A DNA stretch of 18,568 nucleotides from Verrucomicrobia bacterium UBA3214 (GCA_002363575.1 DEWI01000008.1:1-18568), one strand, 5' to 3'. Shown: positions 7,419 to 16,015, counted from the stretch's first letter. Numbers and translations are program-made. The notes: generated by a model not told the origin, from the sequence alone.

Positions 7419-8690
7419 GTGGTCAAGATAATCCATACATCGGATTGGCATCTCGGAGCGAAGCTCCACGATCAGGATCGCGGCGAAGAACACGCCGCAT
7501 TCCTGCGCTTCCTGCTGGACGCGCTCCGCGAGGAGCGGCCGGATGCGCTTGTCGTCGCCGGCGACGTCTTCGATATTCGCCAGCCCGGGAACGCCGCGCA
7601 GACGCTGTACTACGATTTTCTCGCCGAAGCCGTGCGCGATAGATTGTGCGGGAAGATAATCGCGATCGCCGGCAACCACGATTCCGCCGCGATGCTCTCC
7701 GCGGCGGGCAGGCTCCTCGACCGCCTCGGCGTCTCCATCGTGGCGAAGGCGGACGCCGATGTTTCTGGCGAAGCCCTCTCGATACGCTCGCGCGACGGTG
7801 CGGACGTGCTGGGCGTCGCAGCCATCCCATTCATTTCCGCCGCGGAGCTTTCAAATTTCGCGCACGCGCAGGGCTGCGCGGAAGCGGCGCAGTCCTCAGC
7901 CGCGCCGCGCGACGCGCGGGATGCGCGCGCCATGGAAGACGACGGCTTCGCCGCGCATTGCGCCGCGGCCATCGCGGCAGCGCGCGCGGCCGCGGACGGC
8001 GCGCCTGTCGTTGCGCTCGGCCACTGCACGCTGCGCGGGGCTTTGCTCGGCGACGTGCGCTCGGAGCGCGCCGCGCGACTCGGCGGGCTTGACGCGCGAC
8101 CGCCGGAAGCGTTCTCTGGCGCCGCATATGTCGCGCTGGGCCATCTGCACAATCCGCAGGAGCTGGACGGCGGCGCGCAGACGCCGCGCATGCGCTATTG
8201 CGGCTCGCCGCTCGCTATGAGCTTCGCGGAGGCCGGGCGCGCGAAGTCGCTTACCGTGGCGGAATTCTCCGGGGGCGCCGCAAACGTCGCGATACGCGAA
8301 ATCCCCATCCCGCAATTCGTTCCGCTTGCGGCGCTAGAAGGCTCGCGGCAGGAAATAAGCGACGCGCTGGCCGCGCTTGTCGCGTCGCGTCCGCGCATCG
8401 CGTATGCGTCCGCGAAAGTGACGGCCGGCGAAGGCGATCTATTCCCCTACTGGGGGGAACTCGATTCGCTCGTCCAAGGCTCTGGAGTGCGGCTGCTTCT
8501 AAAGGAAGACGCGCGCGTGCGCGACGCCGCCGCACGCCAATCTCCGGAGGACGCCGTAAATCTGGAATCTTTCGAGCCGCGCGAAATCGCGCGCATGCGC
8601 ATCGCCGAGGAACCTGGGCTGACGGAAGACGAGCGCGCAGAGTATCTGGAAATGGTTGACGGCGCGATTGCGGAAGCCGCCGCGATATAG
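7419..8690 (+). CDS. sbcD: Exonuclease SbcCD subunit D (Mre11-like nuclease)
   Basis: SbcD is the metallophosphoesterase nuclease that, with the SbcC ATPase, cuts DNA hairpins and blocked ends. Its 423 residues show all phosphoesterase motifs: IIHTSDWHLG (D9, H11), VVAGDVFD (D49), AIAGNHDS (N86, H87, D88), LGHCTL (H202) and LGHLHNP (H242, H244). RYCGSPLAMSF follows. I start it at the GTG at 7419-7421, since GGAGG lies 5 bases upstream and the protein then begins VVKIIHTSDW like other SbcD proteins. The open frame goes back to 7152 but crosses rpoZ and the promoter. sbcC follows after 45 nt on the same strand, making a two-gene operon. Confidence 0.95.
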   Translation: MVKIIHTSDWHLGAKLHDQDRGEEHAAFLRFLLDALREERPDALVVAGDVFDIRQPGNAAQTLYYDFLAEAVRDRLCGKIIAIAGNHDSAAMLSAAGRLLDRLGVSIVAKADADVSGEALSIRSRDGADVLGVAAIPFISAAELSNFAHAQGCAEAAQSSAAPRDARDARAMEDDGFAAHCAAAIAAARAAADGAPVVALGHCTLRGALLGDVRSERAARLGGLDARPPEAFSGAAYVALGHLHNPQELDGGAQTPRMRYCGSPLAMSFAEAGRAKSLTVAEFSGGAANVAIREIPIPQFVPLAALEGSRQEISDALAALVASRPRIAYASAKVTAGEGDLFPYWGELDSLVQGSGVRLLLKEDARVRDAAARQSPEDAVNLESFEPREIARMRIAEEPGLTEDERAEYLEMVDGAIAEAAAI

Positions 8691-8735
8691 CGACAGGTCT
8701 TATAAGGGAACGGCAGCCGGCCTTGCCACGCAACG

Positions 8736-11387
8736 ATGAAGATTTGCAGAGTAGCATTCGAAAACCTCAATTCGCTTGCAGGCGAATGGGAAATAGATTT
8801 CGAAGCGCCGGCGTTCGCCGACGGCCTCTTCATCATCACCGGCGAAACCGGCGCAGGCAAGACGACGATACTGGACGCGATCACACTCGCGCTCTACGGC
8901 AGGACGGCGCGCGAGCGCATCTCTAGCGAACAGAACGAAGTAATGACGCGCTCTCGCGCCGTCGCGCGCTCGGAAGTCGAATTCACCTGCCCGGCCGGGC
9001 GCTATATCGCGCGCTGGGAGCAGAGGCGCGCGCGCGGCAAGGCCGATGGCGCGCTTGGGCGCGTGAAAATCTCGCTTTTCGACGTCGCGGAGAAAAAAGA
9101 GATCGGCGAACACCGCGCCGGCGACACTCTGAAGTCAATAGAAAACCTGATAGGGCTTTCATTCGCGCAATTCCAGCGCACGGCGATGCTGGCGCAGGGG
9201 AGATTCGACGAATTCCTCTCCGCCAGCGACAACGAACGCTCGGAAATCCTCGAGCGCGCCACAGGCACGGAAATCTACGCCAAGGCGGGAATGGAGATAT
9301 TCCGGCGCAAGCAGCGCGCCGAAGCCGCCGCCGAGAGCTTGGCGGAATCGCTCGCAGGGCTGGAAACGCTGGACGATGCGCAGCGCGCAGCGCTGGACGA
9401 CGCTGCCGGCGCGCTTCGCGAAGAGCAGCGCGCCGTCAAAGCGCGCCTCGAAGAAGCCGCGCGCAAGCTGGCGGCGTTTTCGCTCGCGAAAGAAAAAGAA
9501 GACGCGGCGGCCGCCGAACTCGCCGCGCGCGACGCGGCGCTCGCGAAAGCGCGCGCGGAAAGCGCGCGCGCCGGGGATGCCGCCGCAGGCGCCGCCGCCC
9601 GCCTCGCCGCCGCGCTTGCGGAGAAAGACGCCACATTGCCGGTCCTCGCAAAAGCCGACGCGCTGAAAACGAAGCGCACGCTGGCGCTCGCCGCGCTCGC
9701 CGCGACGGACGCCGCCGCAAAAAACGCAAAGAAGAATGCGTCCGCAGCGAACGCCGCGCTGGCGGCGCTGGAGGGGAAAGCCGCCGCGCTGGAAAAGTCG
9801 CACGCGATGCTCGGCAAAGCGCTTGAAGGCGAAGCGCCGCCGCCAGACGCCGCCGGCGCGCTTGCCGACGCCGCGAGGAGGATGCTCGCCATCGCGCGTT
9901 CATATGCCGGGAAAGACGCGCTTGTCCGCGAAGCGCAAGCCGCCGCGGAAGCGGCGAAGCGCGAATCCGCGCGCATCTCGGCCGAATACACGCTCGTCCG
10001 TCCGGGACTGAAAGACGCGCTGGACAACGCGATCGCCGCGCGCGATCTCGCAAGGCTCGTGGCGAAGCTGGAGAGCCACAGACGCAATCTCGCCGACGGC
10101 GCGCCGTGTCCGCTATGCGGCGCGCTCCACCATCCGTACGCAACCGGAGAAGCGCCGTCGAAATCCGCCGCCGAACTCGCGTGCGAAAAAGCGAAAGCCG
10201 CGCTCGAGAAACTCGAGAACTCGCGCGACGCCGCACTCGAAGAGCTGGCCGCGCGCGAAAACGCCCTCAAGACGGCGGAAGACGCGGCAGCGGAAGAAAA
10301 AGCCGCTCTCGCCGATCTCAAGGCGACGCTGGAAAACGCGCGCATCGCTTCCGCTGCGCAACTCGCGCAGCTCCAGAGCACGCGCCCGGCCGCTTTGCAG
10401 GACTGCGAAGAGCGCGCAAACGCCGCAGCCGCAGCCGATGCCGCGCTCGCCGAAGCGCGCACCCGTGCGGAGGACGCGAAGCGCGAATTCGATGCGCTCG
10501 GCCTCGAGCGCGATCCAGAAGATTTGCGCGCCGCTCTCGACGGCGCATGCGCGCGCGCGCAGTCCGCGGCGGCTGGGGCCGACGCCTCCAAGAGCGCCGC
10601 CCTCGCGACATGCGCGCTCGCCGCGGAAGAAAGAGAACGCGCCGCCGCCCGCCTCGCCGCCGCGAAAGACGCGCTGGCGGCGCTTTCCGCCGCGCTTCCC
10701 GGCGCCGCCGCCGCGAAAGACGATGTCGAAGCTCTGCGGGCGCGGGAAAAGGAAATCGCCGCGCAGCTCCTCGAGAAATCCGTCGCGCTCAAACTCGACG
10801 ACGACAAGCGCGCGCGCCGCGCCACGCTCTCCGGGCAGCTCGAAAGCGCGCTCGCCGCGCGCGCGCGCTGGGACAATCTGAACAAGTGGCTGGGCGGCGC
10901 CGACGGCGCGCGCTTCCGCAACTACGCGCAGGGAATGACGCTACGGCACTTGCTGCGCTTCGCAAATCCCCATCTCGCGGAAATGACCGCTTCCCGCTAC
11001 TCGCTCGCATGGGAACCTGGCGCGAAGGACGCCGGGAGGCTGCTGCCGGCGATTATCGACAACGACCAGGGAGGAGCGCGGCGGCCTGTCTCCAATCTCT
11101 CCGGCGGCGAGCGCTTCCAAGTCTCGCTGGCGCTCGCGCTCGCACTGCAGGAAATGACCGCGCGGCGCGTCGCCGTGGAATCGCTTTTCCTCGACGAAGG
11201 CTTCGGGACGCTGGACGCCAAGGCGCTGGACGCCGCGATAGACGCGCTTTGCCGCATTCGCCAGAACGGCAAGTCGATCGGCATAATCTCCCACATCCCG
11301 CAGCTCGCCGAGCGCATCGGCGCCAACATCCACGTCGTCAAGACCGGCGGCGGCTTGAGCAGGCTGGAAATCCGCGAGCGGCCGTAA
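8736..11387 (+). CDS. sbcC: Exonuclease SbcCD subunit C (Rad50-like ATPase)
   Basis: SbcC is the SMC-type ATPase partner of SbcD. The N-terminal head has Walker A GETGAGKTT at residues 36-44 and FAQFQRTAMLAQGRFDEFL near 143-161. The two arms are long alanine-rich coiled coils with a zinc hook between them: CPLC (C458, C461). The C-terminal head carries the SGGE signature (789-792), Walker B LFLDEGFG (817-824) and the D-loop TLDAKALD. Length is 883 residues against about 1050 in E. coli, so the arms are shorter. Both arms are dominated by A, E, K, R and D. The start ATG at 8736 gives MKICRVAFENLNSLAGEWEI, a normal SbcC N-terminus. Confidence 0.95.
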   Translation: MKICRVAFENLNSLAGEWEIDFEAPAFADGLFIITGETGAGKTTILDAITLALYGRTARERISSEQNEVMTRSRAVARSEVEFTCPAGRYIARWEQRRARGKADGALGRVKISLFDVAEKKEIGEHRAGDTLKSIENLIGLSFAQFQRTAMLAQGRFDEFLSASDNERSEILERATGTEIYAKAGMEIFRRKQRAEAAAESLAESLAGLETLDDAQRAALDDAAGALREEQRAVKARLEEAARKLAAFSLAKEKEDAAAAELAARDAALAKARAESARAGDAAAGAAARLAAALAEKDATLPVLAKADALKTKRTLALAALAATDAAAKNAKKNASAANAALAALEGKAAALEKSHAMLGKALEGEAPPPDAAGALADAARRMLAIARSYAGKDALVREAQAAAEAAKRESARISAEYTLVRPGLKDALDNAIAARDLARLVAKLESHRRNLADGAPCPLCGALHHPYATGEAPSKSAAELACEKAKAALEKLENSRDAALEELAARENALKTAEDAAAEEKAALADLKATLENARIASAAQLAQLQSTRPAALQDCEERANAAAAADAALAEARTRAEDAKREFDALGLERDPEDLRAALDGACARAQSAAAGADASKSAALATCALAAEERERAAARLAAAKDALAALSAALPGAAAAKDDVEALRAREKEIAAQLLEKSVALKLDDDKRARRATLSGQLESALAARARWDNLNKWLGGADGARFRNYAQGMTLRHLLRFANPHLAEMTASRYSLAWEPGAKDAGRLLPAIIDNDQGGARRPVSNLSGGERFQVSLALALALQEMTARRVAVESLFLDEGFGTLDAKALDAAIDALCRIRQNGKSIGIISHIPQLAERIGANIHVVKTGGGLSRLEIRERP

Positions 11388-11399
11388 AAGGCCGCGCGC
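11374..11399. terminator. Possible hairpin terminator between convergent sbcC and amidohydrolase genes
   Basis: A 10-bp stem with one mismatch (11374-11383 with 11390-11399) has a 6-nt loop, GTAAAA, that contains the sbcC stop codon. Only 16 nt separate the two convergent genes. On the minus strand the loop reads TTTTAC and no T-run follows the stem, so termination from this hairpin is uncertain. Confidence 0.3.
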
Positions 11400-11403
11400 G
11401 GCG

Positions 11404-12255
11404 CTAGAGGCGTATGCCAAGCTCGCGCATGGCATTCGCGCCGAGGATCGCGGCGCGCTCGCCGTCCGAAAGCCCGAGCGCCATGAAGGCTTCGAGGACT
11501 TTGCCTGGATCCTGCCAGGGCGCGTCGGAGCCGAACAATATCCGCGACGCGCCGTGGCGCTTGATTATGCGGAGAATCTGTTCCGCATCCATCCAGAAGA
11601 AAGTGTGTGAAAGATCGAGATTGACGGAAGTGCCGGCAAGCTCGCGTTCGACTTCGTCCCACATATGGAAGCCACCGAGATGAGCCGCGATTATCCTCAA
11701 GCGCGGGAACCGGCGCTGCAAAAGCGCTATCTCCGCAGGCGAAGAATTGTACGGCGGCTCGAACACCCTCTCGCCGCCGGCGTGGAGATAGGCGACGAGT
11801 CCGAACTCCTCCAGCGCCGCCCACGCTTCATCCATCGCAGCGTCGTTGAAGCGGAAATGCTGATATTCGGGATGGAGCTTGATTCCCGTGAAGCCGGCTT
11901 TCGCGATCCACTCCACTTCCTCGCCCTTGCGCGCGACGCCTGGGTGGAAGCACGCCATGGATACAACGCGCGAACGCGCCGCGCCGCCTCCCGCGCCGGG
12001 CGCGTACGCGCTCCAGAAAGTATTCGTGTGGCGGACAGACTCCGCCTTCGTGGCCACGGGAAGATTCACGCTCGCGGCGATCGAGCAGGCCACGGCGTGC
12101 TCGATGCAGCCCGCGACGGTGCCGTCGAAAGCCGGCGGATTCCCGAAGCGCGCGGCGAGCGGCCCCACCACTTTGCCTGCAATCGCATCGGGGTATAGAT
12201 GCACATGCGAATCAATTACGATGCAAGATACCGATTCGTCGATTTGTCCGGTCAT
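11404..12255 (-). CDS. Amidohydrolase-family (TIM-barrel) metal-dependent hydrolase
   Basis: The 283-residue protein fits the amidohydrolase_2 group of TIM-barrel metalloenzymes. Metal-ligand motifs are in order: DSHVHLYP (H17, H19), FTGIKLHPEYQHF, LVAYLHAGG, IIAAHLGGFHMWDE, and LFGSDAPWQDPGK with the late aspartate. The C-terminus ILGANAMRELGI matches the final helix (family pattern ILGxNAxRLL). All catalytic ligands appear present. The substrate cannot be told; family members include decarboxylases, lactonases and amide hydrolases. I start it at 12255 (MTGQIDESVSC); an ATG at 12294 adds 13 residues of unusual composition. No clear ribosome binding site precedes it, but TATATT lies close upstream, so a very short leader is possible. 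It is 148 nt after nanA, beyond a strong hairpin. Confidence 0.8.
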   Translation of the reverse strand: MTGQIDESVSCIVIDSHVHLYPDAIAGKVVGPLAARFGNPPAFDGTVAGCIEHAVACSIAASVNLPVATKAESVRHTNTFWSAYAPGAGGGAARSRVVSMACFHPGVARKGEEVEWIAKAGFTGIKLHPEYQHFRFNDAAMDEAWAALEEFGLVAYLHAGGERVFEPPYNSSPAEIALLQRRFPRLRIIAAHLGGFHMWDEVERELAGTSVNLDLSHTFFWMDAEQILRIIKRHGASRILFGSDAPWQDPGKVLEAFMALGLSDGERAAILGANAMRELGIRL

Positions 12256-12351
12256 ATGCCAATATAGAAACCATATCGCCCGCCAGGCGGGCATGTCCGC
12301 GATTCGAGACGCTGCGGCGCCGCGGAGGCTGCCGCGCCGCGCCTATGCCAA

Positions 12352-12384
12352 ACGGGCGGCGCGCCGGCGTGGCGCGCCGCCCGT
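12352..12384 (-). terminator. Strong hairpin after the sialic acid lyase gene
   Basis: A perfect 14-bp stem (12352-12365 with 12371-12384) with a 5-nt loop lies 20 nt past the nanA stop on the minus strand. It is very GC-rich, and only a TTGG follows it, so it lacks a proper U-tract. It may stop transcription, protect the 3' end of the nanA mRNA, or do both. Confidence 0.5.
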
Positions 12385-12403
12385 CCGGTACGGCAAGCGG
12401 CTC

Positions 12404-13300
12404 TTACTTATAGCCGATCTTTTTGAGACGCGCGACGCAATCCGCCTTCGCCTCGTCGGAGAGCGAGACGTTCGGGAGACGCACGCCGCCCATGTCAAGC
12501 CCCCAGACGGCCATCATGGCCTTGCCGCCGGCGACGCCGCCGTACTGCACGAGGATATCGACAATGTCGCAGACCTTCTTCATGCCTGCCTCGGCCTTCT
12601 TGAGATCGCCCTTCTTGACCGCATCCCAAATCTTGTAGTAGATGCCGGCGGAATAGTTGTAGGTCGAGCCGATGGCGGATTTAGCGCCGAGCGCGACGGC
12701 GCCGGCGAACCACTCGTCGATGCCCCACGTGATGTCGTACTTGCCGCCGCACGCCCTGAGGCAGCGCTGGTACATGTAGAGGTCGGGGTAGTTGAATTTG
12801 ATGCCGGCGAGGTTCTCGATCTTGCCGTCGGCCTCTTCGAGGAACGTCTGCATATCGAAATTGACGCCGCTCATCGAAGTGTGGTAATAATAGAACGGGA
12901 GCTTCTTCGAAGTCGAGAGCGCCTCCTTGAGATAGGCGACGAGCGCCTTGACGGAGCCGGGCTTGAAGAAGTTCGGCGGCACGATGCTCGTCGCGTCCAT
13001 GCCGCACTTCACCGCATACGCGCCGAGTTCCTGCACGTCGGGAAGCGCGAGTGCGCCGATATGCGCGATGAGGAAGAGCTTGCCCTTGGCCGCCTTCACC
13101 CACTCGTCGAAGACGGCCTTGCGCTCGGCGAGCGAGCAGCAGATGCCTTCGCCCGTCGTTCCGGAGATATATACGCCGGTGACATTCTGCTTGATCAGCG
13201 TCTGCGCCTGCTTTGCGATGAGTCCGAGATTGACGGAGCCATCTGGGTTGAACGGCGTGTGGGCCGCGGCTACGAGGCCCTCGAGTTTCTTGATCTTCAT
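12404..13300 (-). CDS. nanA: N-acetylneuraminate lyase (DapA/NanA aldolase superfamily)
   Basis: The enzyme cleaves N-acetylneuraminate to N-acetylmannosamine and pyruvate in the cytosol, the first step of sialic acid use. The 298-residue TIM barrel has GTTGEG at 47-52, PFYYYHTSMSGV at 135-146 (Tyr139 at the catalytic tyrosine) and GIKF with Lys168 at the Schiff-base position. GSTYNYSAG lies at 211-219. The blocks YYYH-xx-SGV, GIDE and GSTYNY resemble vertebrate-type sialate lyases (NPL) more than dihydrodipicolinate synthase, so I prefer NanA over DapA. KDG aldolase or a related pyruvate aldolase is the alternative. AGGGAG lies 7 bases before the ATG and a good promoter lies upstream. No nanE, nanK or sialic acid transporter is in the window. 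Confidence 0.85.
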   Translation of the reverse strand: MKIKKLEGLVAAAHTPFNPDGSVNLGLIAKQAQTLIKQNVTGVYISGTTGEGICCSLAERKAVFDEWVKAAKGKLFLIAHIGALALPDVQELGAYAVKCGMDATSIVPPNFFKPGSVKALVAYLKEALSTSKKLPFYYYHTSMSGVNFDMQTFLEEADGKIENLAGIKFNYPDLYMYQRCLRACGGKYDITWGIDEWFAGAVALGAKSAIGSTYNYSAGIYYKIWDAVKKGDLKKAEAGMKKVCDIVDILVQYGGVAGGKAMMAVWGLDMGGVRLPNVSLSDEAKADCVARLKKIGYK

Positions 13301-13340
13301 CTTGATTTCTCCCTTGTGGGACTTTCGTGTTTGCGACTAT

Positions 13341-13369
13341 ATTGTACCATATATCGGCGCAAAGCGCAA
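13341..13369 (-). promoter_or_regulatory. Promoter of the sialic acid lyase gene
   Basis: On the minus strand TTGCGC (13364-13369) is followed after 17 nt by TACAAT (13341-13346), about 40 nt before the nanA ATG. The -35 box and spacing are the same as those of the acpP promoter. An 8-bp inverted repeat, GCGTTTTT/AAAAACGC (13376-13383 and 13398-13405), lies just upstream of the -35 box and could be an operator or the end of the upstream transcript. Confidence 0.7.
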
Positions 13370-13446
13370 TATCGCGCGTTTTTACGCCTTACGCGCCAAA
13401 AACGCTTGCTTTTAAATGCGGCATTGTGGAGAGCGGGCGCGGCGTC

Positions 13447-14613
13447 TCACTCCCACTTCGCATCGGCGCCTTTAAGTTCGCGCATGACTTTCATGTACGC
13501 GCTTTTGCAATCTTCGATCGCGACGCGGACGCGGCGCGCGTAATACGGGCAGCCGTTGGCCTGCGTGGGGCCGGCGCGCTCGAAAGCCTTGTTCGGCGAG
13601 AAGCCGGTGTTGTAGCGCAGGCGCCCCGTCTCGGTGGATTTGTCCTGGACCGTCTCGAGCATCTTGTATGTTTTTTCGACTGTCTTGTCGAGAGCATTGC
13701 AGAATTGGCTGAACGAAACGAAAAGCCCGTCGAAATCGCGGCGGTCCTGGGCAAGCACGTCGGCGGCGAACCCGCCTTCCCATTGCGCGCGGACTTCCTG
13801 GAGGGCCGCGCGCAGCTTCGCGGCGCGATCGCGCAGAAGCGCAGTGGTGTCGGCGAGGCGCACGCGCTCCTCTTCGCGGAGCACGACGAGCATCTTATCG
13901 ACCACGCGGGCGTCGCCGTCGAGAAAGCCCTTCACGCGGCAATCGTCGTTCGCGTAGCGGTCCAGGCGCGTTTTGAGCATGAGTTCCGTGCCGGCGACAT
14001 CAACTACTTTATTGCGGCGAAGAGTCTCGACATCCTGCATCCACTCCCCGAAGACGGCGTCGAACGCCTTGAATTCCGTCGTGAACACCAGATGCTCGAG
14101 CGTGCCGACGGCCTTCTTCCACGAGTTGAAAGTAGCCGGGAATTTGCGCCCCGCCATCAAATCCATGGTATCGTAGAGCAGGAGGCGCGTCTTCTTGTCG
14201 ATCACGCCGGCGAAATCGTGGTAGCCTTCGACGGCGCGGTGCCCGCGCTCGACAAACTCGTCGTCGGCGGCGTTTGCCTGCCTGCCGGGGAGCTCGCGCA
14301 CGCGCAGCGACTTGCCCGCCGCAGAATACAGGCGCTGGAAAACGGCATCCATGCCGGGATGCTCGGCCGCGCCGAGTTCGGCGAAATCCTTGAGCGCGGC
14401 GTCGAGTTCGCCGACTCTGGCCTGCATATCGCCCCGGAGCTTGAGCCAGTCGCCGCCGAGCTGGTAGCTGCCCCACTTCTTCGCGTCGTTCTCCGCGAGC
14501 GCGTCGCTCGCGGGTTTGCCGGGCGTGTAGCGCGGAAGAACCGCGGAGGGGTCGCCGAATGCGCAAGCCGCCGCGAGCGCGAGCATGGCGGCCGGGAATC
14601 CTGCTGTCTTCAT
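13447..14613 (-). CDS. Exported helical protein of unknown function
   Basis: The 388-residue protein begins MKTAGFPAAMLALAAACAFG, a signal peptide likely cut before DPSAV (about residue 21). A lipobox reading is weaker because the -3 residue is Ala. The mature part looks almost all alpha-helical, with charged helices throughout and no repeats that I can align. Motif-like spots are GYHDFAGVIDKKTRLLLYDT, FSQFCNALDKTVEKTYKML and, near the end, ANGCPYYARRVRVAIEDCKS with two cysteines. I do not recognise a family. I chose the ATG at 14611-14613 because it gives the signal peptide; the open frame further upstream, to 15315, lies over the next gene in another frame. It follows that gene by 44 nt and is likely cotranscribed with it. 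Confidence 0.72.
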   Translation of the reverse strand: MKTAGFPAAMLALAAACAFGDPSAVLPRYTPGKPASDALAENDAKKWGSYQLGGDWLKLRGDMQARVGELDAALKDFAELGAAEHPGMDAVFQRLYSAAGKSLRVRELPGRQANAADDEFVERGHRAVEGYHDFAGVIDKKTRLLLYDTMDLMAGRKFPATFNSWKKAVGTLEHLVFTTEFKAFDAVFGEWMQDVETLRRNKVVDVAGTELMLKTRLDRYANDDCRVKGFLDGDARVVDKMLVVLREEERVRLADTTALLRDRAAKLRAALQEVRAQWEGGFAADVLAQDRRDFDGLFVSFSQFCNALDKTVEKTYKMLETVQDKSTETGRLRYNTGFSPNKAFERAGPTQANGCPYYARRVRVAIEDCKSAYMKVMRELKGADAKWE

Positions 14614-14657
14614 GGCTTTGGGAACTTTCTGTGTGTGCCGGTGGGAATGCCGCGCTC

Positions 14658-15971
14658 TCAGAAGCGCGGCGCGTAGTCTTCGACATACCATCTGCCGCCG
14701 CCGCGCCTGACGAGCTTGTGCGGATGCGGAGTGCCGAGTTGCTTGCCGTTTTCGTCGTAGGCCTTGGATTCGACGACGGCCTCCTCGATCTTGACGCCGC
14801 CGATCTTCTTCAGCGTATCCTTCTGGGAATCGTCGAGGAAGAAGTTTTCCAGCGCGTTGGCTTCGTCGAAACCCTTCTGCACGGTGATTTTCGCCTTCCC
14901 GAACGTCGCATGCACGTATTCCTTGTGGAAGCGCTCCTGGTGCAAATCCCAGTGATAGCGGAGCAAATCGGCGCCGGCTTCGTTTTTCTGCCTCTCCGGA
15001 TCGATGCAGGAGCAATATAAAGGATAGTTCTTCTCCTTGATCGCCGTCATGAAAATCTCCATCAGGCGCTCCGGAGTGACGTCCTGCGGGACTTCCTTGA
15101 CCGTGTACCAGGCGTCCTTGAGCGCCGCCACGTCCTCTTCGCCGGTGAAGCGCCCGGCGGCTTCGCAGGAATCGTCGCGCACGGCCATGACGCGCCCGGG
15201 AACGTAGAGCGCCAGCGGCTTCACCACCCACCCGAAGGATATGCTGCCGACGCCATCCTCGTTCGGATTGGGGTTCTCCGCCGTAATATCGACGATTTCC
15301 GCGGCGACGCACCACTTCTGCACGTCCTCGAGGCCGCTATCGACCGTGCGGCGGTAGCGCTTCACCGCCTCGTAGGGGCCAAGCCAGTCGCGTCCAGAAA
15401 TGTCGATGAAATAGAACCCGGTGGAAGGCTTGCCGCAGGCGACGTACTCGCCCGTCGCGCCATAGAACTGCCTGCGCGGGTATTCCACATCCTCGAGGAC
15501 GACGACGCGCCCTTTCAGCTCGTCGAGAGACGTCGTCTTGTGGTCTGGCGTCGGGTAGGGCTTCGTCGCGCCCGCCTTCGAGGCGACGAGCGCGTCCCAG
15601 GCTTCGCGCGCGCGGGCGGCCAGCGTGTTGCGAAGAGTCTGCTCGTTGCGCTTGTACGCCGTCCATTCCGCAACGGTCTCTGTGTAGTCGCCCTTCGATT
15701 TCATCAGCGCGCTGCGCACGCGCTGGAAGAGTTTCTCGACTTCCGGATCGTCGGGATACGCCACTTTCAGGCGCTGGACGCGGTCGAGCGCGTCCTTCTT
15801 GGAGCGCCAGACCATTTTTTCGCCGCCGCGCTGCAGCGCGACTTCCTTCTCGAACTCGCGCACGTAGTAGTCCGCCTGGCCGACGAGGCGGCGCAGGGCC
15901 GCATCGTCGGCGGCGAGCGCCAAGCCGCATGCGGCGGCCGCCAAGATAACTAGTGCAGGTTTTCGCATCAT
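14658..15971 (-). CDS. Exported protein of unknown function
   Basis: The 437-residue protein starts MMRKPALVILAAAACGLALA with a likely cut before ADDAAL (near residue 21), so it is probably periplasmic or outside the cell. Residues about 25-140 are charged and helical (e.g. VREFEKEVALQRGGEKMVWR, KVAYPDDPEVEKLFQRVR). Residues about 140-300 look like mixed beta sequence, with GRVVVLEDVEY, GFYFIDISGRDWLGPYEAVK and GSISFGWVVKPLALYVPGRV. The last part (RLMEIFMTAIKEKNY ... GGGRWYVEDYAPRF) resembles in outline the small SnoaL/NTF2-like or DUF4878 type of domain, a weak guess. GGAGGA lies about 7 bases before the ATG at 15971; a second ATG follows directly. An upstream TTG (15986) is unlikely to be the start. 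It is paired with the exported gene that follows. Confidence 0.75.
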   Translation of the reverse strand: MMRKPALVILAAAACGLALAADDAALRRLVGQADYYVREFEKEVALQRGGEKMVWRSKKDALDRVQRLKVAYPDDPEVEKLFQRVRSALMKSKGDYTETVAEWTAYKRNEQTLRNTLAARAREAWDALVASKAGATKPYPTPDHKTTSLDELKGRVVVLEDVEYPRRQFYGATGEYVACGKPSTGFYFIDISGRDWLGPYEAVKRYRRTVDSGLEDVQKWCVAAEIVDITAENPNPNEDGVGSISFGWVVKPLALYVPGRVMAVRDDSCEAAGRFTGEEDVAALKDAWYTVKEVPQDVTPERLMEIFMTAIKEKNYPLYCSCIDPERQKNEAGADLLRYHWDLHQERFHKEYVHATFGKAKITVQKGFDEANALENFFLDDSQKDTLKKIGGVKIEEAVVESKAYDENGKQLGTPHPHKLVRRGGGRWYVEDYAPRF

Positions 15972-16015
15972 CGCCGTTTCCTCCAAGGCGCCGCGTCCGC
16001 GGCCGGGTCGGGTCT

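Noticed and set aside
9275..10921. Large serine/alanine-rich minus-strand open frame opposite sbcC
   Set aside because: Its composition (runs of A, S and R) is what the complement of an alanine-rich, GC-biased gene gives. The sense strand holds an unmistakable SbcC.
12279..12295. Short GC hairpin GCCCGCC-A-GGCGGGC upstream of the amidohydrolase gene
   Set aside because: Its one-base loop cannot fold as a hairpin without opening the stem, it lacks a T-run, and such words are frequent by chance at this GC content. The 14-bp hairpin at 12352-12384 is the better candidate.
13447..15315. A 622-residue minus-strand protein joining both exported genes
   Set aside because: The upstream part is a shadow frame of the 437-residue exported protein. 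The signal peptide at 14613 marks the true start of the second gene.
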